The notes under the pieces: model-generated | The model's database searches: none | What the model was told of the DNA's origin: nothing | The model's input: the letters and a program-made list of their open reading frames with translations, nothing else | Program-made: the position numbers and the translations under genes | From: Agarophyton chilense | Taxonomy: Eukaryota; Rhodophyta; Florideophyceae; Gracilariales; Gracilariaceae | Assembly (NCBI GenBank): GCA_030374765.1 | Contig: JARGXX010000003.1 | Span: 744,001-808,000 of the forward strand | Direction of reading: 5' to 3' | Length of the DNA stretch: 64,000 bases | In this document: positions 10,701 to 19,001 of the stretch, in pieces | Numbering within the stretch: the first letter of the stretch is position 1 | Layout of the letters: each line of letters opens with the position of its first letter

Positions 10701-12223
10701 CCGCCGAGGGCATCGTCACCATCAGAGGCAAACGGGTCTGGTCTCGTCGGAGCCTTTCGATTCCGCTTGTGACTGAAGCGATCCATGCGTTTCGGCCGGA
10801 CGGGGGCTCCAACGTCAGCAAGCGCCATGGGGTTCTTAAGAAAGTCGAGCTTCGATACATCGTTCGCGATCGCATCACCTGCCCGACTTGCAGCTGCTCT
10901 GGTTGAACGTGGTCTTTTCGGTAGTGGAATTGAGTCATCTGTACTGTCGTTGTCATCGCTGCTTCTATCTCGATCCATATAAAAGTCCATAGGACGCAAG
11001 GGCTCTCTCCTAGGACGGTAGCTGTTTCTTGTTTCCCGTGCAATAGCGTTCTCTTCTCTCTCAGAACGAGTTCGCGGACGTTTTCGTTTTCGCTGAAGAA
11101 TTCGCTGCGGTTGACGTTTTCGATTTCTCCCACGACGGCGAGTGGAAGAAGCAATAATTTCCTCATCACTCGCTTCGTGTCGACCTCTGTCCAATTCTTG
11201 TTCTTCTGAGAAGGCGTCTCCGTCCTCCTCCGATTCCTCTTCGGGGCTCTGAGGAGATTGATAGTCATCATCTCCATCTTCTTCTTCTTCGGCTGAGTTC
11301 AAACCGTTTCGTCGCTTTCGAGAAGACCTACCACGATCGTTAGCGCCACGACGTGATCGATTTCTGGTTTGACAAGGGATTGGATGCGGGTCTTCATTTG
11401 GCACAGCGTCGGAATTGAGGCGAGAACTCAATCGCGTACGACGTTTTGTTTCAAACACTTCGGTGCACACTAATCGCCCTGGTCTGCGCTTGGGATGTGC
11501 GTCCTGCATAATTTCTGCCTCCGGCTTGATAACGTATGCATCGCGGATCTGATTTCCATCGGGTGCGTAAATACCGAGACGACGAGTTCGGGAACGTAGG
11601 CGCCCCGAATAAGCTGATGGGTAAGGTTCAGTAGGGGACTTTTCTCTACGTCGAACAGCAGCTCCAATATTTGGGACAACAGGTTCTGGGGGCCTGCTCA
11701 CACGGCCAGATTTGGTGACGATAGTGGAGGCTCGGCTAGATACGCGCAGGCGCAAAGGAAGGGATTTCTTGGTATTCTCACCTGCGAAGTTGGGGTCGTC
11801 ATCGTCGTCTGCTTCCTCGTCTTCCTCAACGTCATCGTCAAGATTATCCTCTGATGGAGACATATGGATATCGTTTTTTGCTTGCTGCTGTATTATTGTT
11901 TCTGCTTCTTTATCGGAATCTTCGTCGTCCGTGGAATGTTTATGATGAGCGGCAGGATCTTGAGCGGCATGCTTGTCAGGCGAATCAGGAATAATGGGTG
12001 GTGAGTCGGGAATTTTGAAAGTGCCTTCGCCCAGCGGTAGGTTGTCATGGTCGTCTTCATCATCCTCTTCATGGACGTGACGCTTGGACCTCCTGCGCGA
12101 TGTTTGTTCAGGAGGGCGCATAAAATCGTCATCGGATTCGCCGTGGAGGTAGTTCTTGTGAAGTGAGAGGCGTTCAATAGTCTTGGCCTTGCAAGTACGC
12201 GACGGACGTGCGTCTGCTCCCAT
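7754..12223 (-). CDS. ATAD2: ATAD2-like AAA+ ATPase with bromodomain (Yta7 family)
   Basis: 1489 residues from ATG 12223; the frame stays open 129 codons further upstream, but that part is low-complexity and unlike the family. Residues 1-500 are disordered with acidic blocks and basic RKR patches. AAA1 spans about 520-905: Walker A GPPGTGKT at 566-573, pore segment [16 protein letters not shown] near 708, Walker B [9 protein letters not shown] at 742-750, then [21 protein letters not shown]. An acidic insertion of about 119 residues (583-701) lies between Walker A and the pore segment. AAA2 (about 1010-1155) has a degenerate P-loop GQQGLGQSE without Lys, as in the family. The bromodomain is at about 1205-1310, with the acetyl-lysine-binding Asn at 1282 (IKYNPPN). 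The family remodels or evicts histones on chromatin. Confidence 0.95.
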   Translation of the reverse strand: [1489 protein letters not shown]

Positions 12224-13026
12224 GATGCCAGCCGTGGGAGGGGTTCGGTAGGCGCAGGCAGAAGAAGCGGGAAGAAGGGCGCAGACGGCGCAGCACAGCG
12301 GACGAGGGCGCAGTGTGGTGGGTGGTCGGGGGGGGGGGGAGGAGTGAGCGCTGAGGGCGGGCGGGAATGTCAGATGGGGAAGCAGTGGGCCGCGGGCCTG
12401 GATGGGGGGGGGGTGAGGGCGGCGGAAAGCGAAGCGCGGAGCGAGCACGCGAGTTTCGTTTTGCCTTCGTAGATCCGCGCAGCTGTTCTGTGTGTTGGCG
12501 GTGGCGCTGTGGCCGAACGGCACGCAGCGATGATGGCACCAGCCAGGCGGAGAGGAACATGCGCAGAGTCGCCAATTGCTTTGTGCACCTCCTGCCCGCG
12601 CGCAATGCACATTTTTTGACCGCCCTCTGTTTTCAAGTCGAAGCGATTTCGTTCCAATTCGCTGTCAGCCCAGGCTTACATCACGCGCCGTGGCCGTGGC
12701 CACGTGTATTGTCCATTGCCACGTGTACTCGTTGGTGCACCTGCGTGTAATGGGGCAGCGCTTTGCCGGTCCCACACCATGTGAGCATGTGTGCCCAGCC
12801 AGAGGGGCTGGCAGCCACGGTCGCGGTCTTGTGCCGCAGCAACCGACAAATTGCACACGCCACCGTCCCGCACTAACCGAATGCACGCCCTCTTCACATC
12901 CCCGCGCCTCGCTCCACCCCTCTTCTGCTTCACCCTCCTCGTGTTGTATCCTTGAACTTTCTCCCATCGCCCTTCCGTTTGGCATCGCTCGCACCGCTCT
13001 TTCGTCTCCACCCCACCCCCACCACA
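12224..13026. promoter_or_regulatory. Shared GC-rich intergenic region of divergent ATAD2 and V-ATPase E genes
   Basis: 803 bp between divergent start codons. It contains two long plus-strand G runs (about 12330-12341 and 12402-12411) near the ATAD2 5' side, and a pyrimidine-rich leader (CCACCCCACCCCCACCACA) just before the V-ATPase start. Several long GC-driven frames overlap here on both strands; none resembles a protein family. Confidence 0.45.
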
Positions 13027-13683
13027 ATGAATGACGCTCAAGTAAAGCAACAGATCCAGCAGATGGTTTCCTTCATCCGCCAGGAGGCCGACGACAAAGC
13101 CAATGAAATCAGAGTTAAAGCCGAGGAGGACTTCAACATCCGTAAGCTCTCCGCTGTCGAGGCCGCCCGCGAGAAGATCCGCGTTGAGTACGAGAAGAAG
13201 GTCAAGCAAATCGACGTCAACCGCAAGATTGCCAAGTCCACCGAGCAGAACGCCGCCCGTTTGGAGGTGCTCAAGGCTCGCGACGGAATCCTCCAAGAAA
13301 CCTACGATGAGGCCGCCCAAAACCTCGCCGCCCTTCCGGAGGACGATCCAACCGCATACACGGAGCTATTGAAGGCTCTCGTCATGCAAGGTTTGCAAGT
13401 CCTCAAGGACAACCACGTTGCTGTGCGCTGCCGCAGCGCTGATGCAGACATTTTGAATGAAATTTTGCCCTTGGTTGCCGAGGAATATGTCGCTGCCACC
13501 TCCAACGCCGTCACTGTTACCCTCGACAAGGACACGTATTTGGCAGATGCTTGCACCGGCGGGGTGGTACTGCTCAGCCAGGGAGGAACCATTGTTGTGG
13601 AGAATACCTTTGAGAGTAGACTAGAGATCGCATACCAGCAGAATTTGCCGAAGATCCGTGAAATGATGTTCAGTTCTGCGTAA
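13027..13683 (+). CDS. ATP6V1E: V-type proton ATPase subunit E
   Basis: 218 residues from ATG 13027, starting MNDAQVKQQIQQMVSFIRQE, the usual N-terminus of subunit E; the frame is open to 12952 but the extension is not conserved. The first 110 residues form a long charged helix (EEDFNIRKLSAVEAAREKIR) and the C-terminal half is the globular vATP-synt_E domain (VVLLSQGGTIVVENTFESRL). Subunit E pairs with subunit G in the peripheral stalks linking V1 to Vo, and is needed for proton pumping into vacuole, Golgi and endosome. Length is normal and no breaks are seen. Confidence 0.96.
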   Translation: MNDAQVKQQIQQMVSFIRQEADDKANEIRVKAEEDFNIRKLSAVEAAREKIRVEYEKKVKQIDVNRKIAKSTEQNAARLEVLKARDGILQETYDEAAQNLAALPEDDPTAYTELLKALVMQGLQVLKDNHVAVRCRSADADILNEILPLVAEEYVAATSNAVTVTLDKDTYLADACTGGVVLLSQGGTIVVENTFESRLEIAYQQNLPKIREMMFSSA

Positions 13684-13994
13684 CTGGTTTTTCGATGCCC
13701 GCTGGAAACGGTGACACGCACGCACCGCCCCCTATGCGAATCACTGCAGTGTTCTCTATAGTAAACTAATTACTTTCTACTTTGTCTCACAATCATAAGA
13801 CAGCCCTATGCTTCGCTGCACGTCAAGCCGCCTCGCGCCGCACGCACAAACTCGTCTACGGGTGGTCGTAGACCCGCAGCGTAATTGCGCTGCAAAATCG
13901 CACCCCGTTGGCCTAATACAAAGCACTCAGTGGCTTTAATGATCGACTACCTGTCACCCACATCTTCAGGATATGTTCCTCATCTGCGGTATGC
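13684..13994. other. Convergent intergenic spacer
   Basis: 311 bp between the V-ATPase E stop and the acyl carrier protein stop. It should contain both 3' ends. Nothing else is visible. Confidence 0.5.
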
Positions 13995-14500
13995 TTACTT
14001 GGTATGGACATTGCCGGCTACGTACGTTATTGCGTCGCCACATGTCATAATCTTCTCAGCTTCTTCGTCCGAAATTTCAATATTGAACTCATCCTCAAGC
14101 GCCATGACCAGCTCAACTGTGTCTAAGCTATCAAGCCCAAGATCATTTACAAAATGAGAAGCTTCTGTGACTTTCTCGGGTTGTACCTTGGTGGTTTAAG
14201 ATTGCAACAGAACCCAATCGTTAGTACGGGACAAACGAGTGGTACGCGGATAGAAACGCCTTTAGTTGAATGAAGAATGGGAAAGGATCTTACCTTTTCG
14301 AACTTTCGAACCAGTTCTAGCACGCGGCCGGACACTTCTCCCTTATCTGGAAAGCCGGCCTCCGCTGCGAATGATCTCGAAAACGAATGAAAGTTGGTTG
14401 CCTTAAATGCGGCATAGGACGGTTGGATGGCAGATCGCATCATCTGGCGGGAGGCAAGACGAGCGGCGCTAACGACCGAACGCATGCTTACTGAGAGCAT
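13995..14500 (-). CDS. NDUFAB1: Mitochondrial acyl carrier protein, two exons
   Basis: The gene is complement(join(13995..14186,14294..14500)), 132 residues. Exon 1 encodes 69 residues with a basic, Ser-rich mitochondrial presequence ([20 protein letters not shown]) and ends in KFEK at a GTAAGA donor. The 107-nt intron ends CCACCAAG, and exon 2 restarts in phase 0 with [15 protein letters not shown]. The 4'-phosphopantetheine site [19 protein letters not shown] is intact with Ser89 as the modified residue. The product carries acyl chains for mitochondrial fatty acid and lipoate synthesis, and in many eukaryotes is part of complex I and supports Fe-S assembly. It is divergent from TIM22. Confidence 0.93.
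14187..14293 (-). other. Spliceosomal intron in acyl carrier protein gene
   Basis: 107 nt on the minus strand, from GTAAGATCC to ACCACCAAG. Removing it joins KFEK to VQPEK in phase 0 and restores the conserved acyl carrier fold, so the boundaries are well supported. It is one of only two introns I can place in the window. Confidence 0.88.
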
Positions 14501-15065
14501 TCTGCTTCAAACGAGGTAATGATGGCACCTTCCCGTCCCACACTTAAGCACGACGTCGATTGGAATACGGATCGAGGCGGTCAGGCCCAAATTTGTCTGC
14601 AATAGGAGCGCACAGCGCTTGTGCATGCGCGGTAGTGCGAACTGAGCTTTCGAGAGGCAATTGCCCAAAATCCCCTCATTTGCAGTCTTTTGTGCTCTCT
14701 ACCGGTTTTTGCGTGCTTTGTAGTACTAAGATTGTACGACACCCAGCCAGCATGCACAGTAGCACACGTGTCAAGGCTACTACGGGTGTGTGCGAGGACA
14801 GGTGTCATACAATGCTGAAAGAGCATGGCTATCTGAAGCTTCTGCTCCATGGCCTCGTCTTCTGCACAACTGGCGTGTAAATTGCGCATTGCCATTTGCC
14901 AGCATGGATGCATGCATCCAGTGGCCGAGCGGAGCACCGCAGACGACGGCGGTGTTCCCTCGGGTGATCCAATTTTATGGATACCAATCCCAATCCCCGC
15001 AGCTTAACCCCGTCGCCTTCGTCGCATTTATCTGCTCGTCAGATATCAACACCCACGACGGTACA
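14501..15065. promoter_or_regulatory. Shared intergenic region of divergent mACP and TIM22 genes
   Basis: 565 bp between the start codons of two nuclear genes for mitochondrial proteins. The TIM22 frame is open up to 14790, but the extension lacks similarity and I treat it as leader. No motif can be assigned with confidence. Confidence 0.4.
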
Positions 15066-15674
15066 ATGTCCGAACCATTCTCTTCTTCCGATGAGCAGTT
15101 CGCTCCCAACGATGAGCCCGATAGCCCTCCTCCTCTGTCTCGAAACCCAATTTTCCACGACAATCAAAACCCCTTGCAGCGAGCGATGATGTGGCCGCCC
15201 GTAAATCCAAATCAACCTCCCATCTGGCTCCGTAGAATGAATAACGCGTCAGAAACATGCGTGTTCAAAGCGGGTATATCCGCCTTCGCTGGTGGGGGAT
15301 TGGGGGTTCTTTTCGGCTTGTTTTTTGGAGGCTATTCGAACGCAGTCGACAAAGCTGTTGAAACAGAGGGTCCCGCTTCCCTCAAACTTCGAGTCGGATT
15401 TAAAGAAGCCGCACGGTCTATGCGTTCCTACGCTAAAAATTTTGCCTGGTTTGGCGCCAGTTTCTCAGCTGCGGAGTGTACAGTTGAGAAGATTCGAGCC
15501 AGACACGATATCTGGAACTCGGTCATTGGCGGCTGTGTTGCCGGTGCGTTTATGTCGTCTTCGCCTTCGGATAAGATGACCCCGCGGGCGAGAGCCATGC
15601 AAATGGCGTTTGGATGCGCCAGTGTTGGTGCATTCAGTGCCGCAATTGACTACTACATGGAGTATATGGATTAA
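15066..15674 (+). CDS. TIM22: Mitochondrial inner membrane translocase subunit TIM22
   Basis: 202 residues from ATG 15066, chosen because MSEPFSSSDEQFAP begins a hydrophilic N-terminus typical of the family. The Tim17/22/23 domain covers about residues 60-200: an ESCAFK-like start (ASETCVFKAGISAFAGGGLG), the Gly-rich first membrane segment, the signature SYAKNFAWFGASFSAAECTVE, and a last segment ending SAAIDYYMEY. The two Cys residues in TCVFK and AECTVE match those known to form a disulfide in Tim22. It inserts carrier-type proteins into the inner membrane, presumably including the carrier encoded at 26590-27537. Confidence 0.95.
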   Translation: MSEPFSSSDEQFAPNDEPDSPPPLSRNPIFHDNQNPLQRAMMWPPVNPNQPPIWLRRMNNASETCVFKAGISAFAGGGLGVLFGLFFGGYSNAVDKAVETEGPASLKLRVGFKEAARSMRSYAKNFAWFGASFSAAECTVEKIRARHDIWNSVIGGCVAGAFMSSSPSDKMTPRARAMQMAFGCASVGAFSAAIDYYMEYMD

Positions 15675-16171
15675 TGCCTTCAGTCTCCTCTCATCCTCCT
15701 TTCTGGGATGCGACACATTTTTTAACGATGAATGATTTCGCTGAGTTATTCTGTTATACCGATACACAAACGAAACCTTAAGGACATTCGTCGCCCATCA
15801 CGTGCGTCAGCGTGGAAATTCGCTCTGAGCCTCGCAGCTACCAAAAATGCTGCAACCTGTTTTCCTTTCGAACATGAGAGAGGTTTTATTTCAAAATATA
15901 TATAATCGACTTCTGAACTTGCCGGAGCTTTTCCGTTCATCGTTTCTAACCTCACAGAATCTTTTCTGTCATGTTCGAACAGATTTCGAGTCTCAGATCA
16001 ATGAAGGGGTAATAGTCCCGACGCGTGATCAAAGTGATCGCTCATCCACGGATTTCCTGTCATTTGGACCTAAACAATATTCTGCATTATGAGAGGATGG
16101 ATGGGAGGCAAGCGGTAAGCGTATCAGCGTACTTCTTGAAACATAATTCAGCGGAGCTAACATGAACACAA
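15675..16171. other. Intergenic, no gene seen
   Basis: 497 bp between TIM22 and the next plus-strand gene. It is moderately AT-rich and has no recognisable coding or RNA feature. Confidence 0.5.
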
Positions 16172-17746
16172 ATGATAAGGCGCCACATCACCGTGCGTCG
16201 AAGGGATCCAGTTGCTCGCCTGAGGCAGCAGTTTGCGCGAAGAAGAGAACTCGCTCGACAGTCCGCCCCTCTTGCACAGAAGACTGGGGCGCGGGTGAGC
16301 ATGAGTGGAAACGAAGATCATGCTAAACATGGAGGCAGACCCTCAGTGCCTACGCTCCCGCGAGGACCCCGCGCTCTTCCAAACGCATCAAATCGCGTTA
16401 GAAAAGACCCAACGCAACAGCAATATCAGTGTGGCGATGACATTATTATGATTGGCGATCCCTCTCAACTCGAATCCATCGTGCCAGAGTTTCGAAATGC
16501 AAAGAAAAGACTTCGGGATCACGTTGAGCACGAGGAGCAGCAATCAAAGCGAAGAAGTGTGTCTTTGCGACAAGAACAGGGAGATGCATTTGACTCAAGC
16601 TATCCGTCAAATGACATTAGAGTTTTCGATGCAGATGGTGAGAAAACTCCACTTTTTCGCCGGCGAACGCTGCCGAGTACGTTCTTGAACAGCGAAGCTA
16701 CGAATAGACACCGGACGTCCAAGTACTTCGCGAAAGGCTCTACATTTGGATCGAAAAGATTCAAAGTCTCTCCCACCCCAGATCTCAGCAGCAGACTCGC
16801 TGGACTGCGGAACAGGGTGCCTCGACATATCGAAGGGCCGAAGAGGGATGCTAGAGATGCGATTCGTAAAGGAAGAGACGAACTCGAACGGCAAGCGCTC
16901 GTCGAACAACAGCCACAGTTGCTCGCCAGTCCTTTGAGCAACTTCCAAAATACACGCAACCCTCTTGAAGATCACAGTCGACCTGTGCGAAGCCCATCCG
17001 AATTGTATGCATCCAACGTTGCTTCGAGTCGAGCTCGAGATCCGATTCAAAACCTGGTGAAGCAGCGCATATCAGAATCTCCAGAATTTGTGCGAACGTC
17101 TCCCGCAGGTTGGATAGCTAGTCGAGCAGGATCACGGTTTCAAGCACCTGGACTCTCTGCGAGGAACGTTGAATCTGTCCAAAACATACGAACTGGAAGA
17201 ATAGAGTCCAGATTTCCTTTGATTGAGGCAGATTCAGACAGTTCACATATTCTTTCCCCAGTTGAGGAAAGACGAAGTAGCGCGCCTACAGAATTTCGTT
17301 CGCTGTTGGCATCTGACCCGATAACAGTCGATGATTTCAGCGCAGAAGTACAAATGCTTGAGGCTAAGATGCTTGAAAAACCGGACAGTGGCGGTGGAAG
17401 ATTCAATTTGTGGCGACGACAACTTCGACCATCCGAAACTGATCATTCGAGGCAGGGATTTTGGGCAGAGGGCGATGTGTGGATGAAGGCGGGAGGCGTT
17501 GGAAGCACAGTAAATGGTGGGTTGAACAAACGACTGGTGTGTAGCACAGGAGAAGCTGGAGACATTGGACCAATGGTTAGTGGAAAAGGGAAAGAAACAG
17601 AATGTTATAGCAGTGCGACTGAGTTGGAAGAACAAGGCCGTGGTATTGTAGACGTTACACTTGTTACTACAGAACGAAACCCGATTAACGCTGCTAAGGG
17701 TAAAAGAAGTACAGATGAACAAATGAGTGCCAATTTGACAGTTTAA
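16172..17746 (+). CDS. Hypothetical disordered basic protein
   Basis: Up to 524 residues; I do not recognise a family. The first 45 residues are strongly Arg-rich (RRHITVRRRDPVARLRQQ). A start at Met44 (position 16301, MSGNEDH) is a reasonable alternative. The body is rich in Ser, Arg, Pro, Glu and Gln, with many RS/SR pairs and short basic patches (KKRLRD, SKRRS), and no membrane segment or obvious fold. Codon use and the uninterrupted length argue that it is a real gene. Composition suggests a nuclear, largely unstructured protein; this is inference only. It lies between TIM22 and the Bro1 gene, all on the plus strand. Confidence 0.65.
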   Translation: MIRRHITVRRRDPVARLRQQFARRRELARQSAPLAQKTGARVSMSGNEDHAKHGGRPSVPTLPRGPRALPNASNRVRKDPTQQQYQCGDDIIMIGDPSQLESIVPEFRNAKKRLRDHVEHEEQQSKRRSVSLRQEQGDAFDSSYPSNDIRVFDADGEKTPLFRRRTLPSTFLNSEATNRHRTSKYFAKGSTFGSKRFKVSPTPDLSSRLAGLRNRVPRHIEGPKRDARDAIRKGRDELERQALVEQQPQLLASPLSNFQNTRNPLEDHSRPVRSPSELYASNVASSRARDPIQNLVKQRISESPEFVRTSPAGWIASRAGSRFQAPGLSARNVESVQNIRTGRIESRFPLIEADSDSSHILSPVEERRSSAPTEFRSLLASDPITVDDFSAEVQMLEAKMLEKPDSGGGRFNLWRRQLRPSETDHSRQGFWAEGDVWMKAGGVGSTVNGGLNKRLVCSTGEAGDIGPMVSGKGKETECYSSATELEEQGRGIVDVTLVTTERNPINAAKGKRSTDEQMSANLTV

Positions 17747-19001
17747 CAACGTGTATGTAAAGAAACGCTGAGATGGCGTACGATCCAGATGCAACTGACA
17801 TCATGCAACTAGGTGCATTTGCGCCTGCTTCCATTTCAGAGACGCTGGGCACGAGTAGACCACGATGAGAAAAGAAGGCAAGGGATCTGCACTTAAGAGC
17901 ACCGTCTCGTTCATCTGCCTTACGAAACGGCTACCTTCTGGTTCTACCTGAGGTATCTCTGTCTCGGATTGGATTGCTGTACATTTATTGTAAGAATAGT
18001 TGACAGCTCTGGTGCGGGAACAAAAGTCTTTTAGAAAGACATTTAATGTTAACGCGTGGCGAAAGGTGGAAGACGAAGTGGAAAAGATACTCTCTAGCAT
18101 TCATGAGCGATGCAGGGGAGTCTCTGCGTGTAGAAATTCTCCCCATGCAGAGGACTGTAACTGGAGGCAATGAGTTGCGAGCCATTTCGCCGGTGCAGAA
18201 TAGTTTAACGTTCTACTGTGCAACGGACACGGGTTTCTTCGAACGAACGAGAAATGCTCTCAATGCTGCATGGATTGCCTCACTGCTGTTGCTACCTGAT
18301 ACGTTATTTGCGGGCCAGGCCATTGTTGTACATGCTGCACTTGGATTGATACACAACAGCGTATAGAACCTGTCCATTCGACACTGTGAGTTGACGAATC
18401 GATGGCAGGGCCAAGAGACAGTCCAAGGCGGGCTCTGATGATGGACGTGGCAAACTGCAAACGTGCAAACGTGCAAACCGAGAGATCTCCTACCCGGTCA
18501 TCTGCTTTCTCTGGCATAGATTTAAGTTCGCATGTCTTCAATCGTCTCGAAAGTCCGCGGAAAAGTGCTGAAACGCGCAGCTCAGCAACAATCTCGTCAG
18601 CAAGAAGCTGTTGGCAAGTTGGTAGATACCCTTCGTAGACGCACAAGTGCTGTAATGGGAGGGGCGTGTTGCCATAAGCCACGGCGCCCGCTCGGCCTCA
18701 CGCCCAATCAGAAGAGAGAAGGCATCGCGCGCCGTGAAAGGCGCTGTTGACAGGCTGACGTCGAGCATTGCTGGACGCCTCGCGCGGGCAACTTCCGCAC
18801 TGTGTGCCAGCATAAAGCGTACCTAGCATCGCTGGCAAACGCGAGCTTTCCCTTTTTCGTCGCCACCATCGGCGCGTCTCACAAACAGCCGCCGCATGAC
18901 AGAAGCTCAACACTCGTTTCGACCATCTTCCGCAGCATATCCGCTTTCATTCTTTTCATTAACGCGTCGGCGGCTTCCGAATCATTTCTCGTATCAACAA
19001 A
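17747..19001. other. 1.25-kb intergenic region, no gene seen
   Basis: Several short frames occur on both strands, but none has a recognisable domain or start context. The right end should contain the promoter of the Bro1 gene. No tRNA or repeat is seen. Confidence 0.45.

Noticed and set aside
12224-12610. N-terminal extension of the ATAD2 frame
   Set aside because: Pro/Ser/Arg low-complexity from GC-rich leader DNA; [10 protein letters not shown] at 12223 is a better start.
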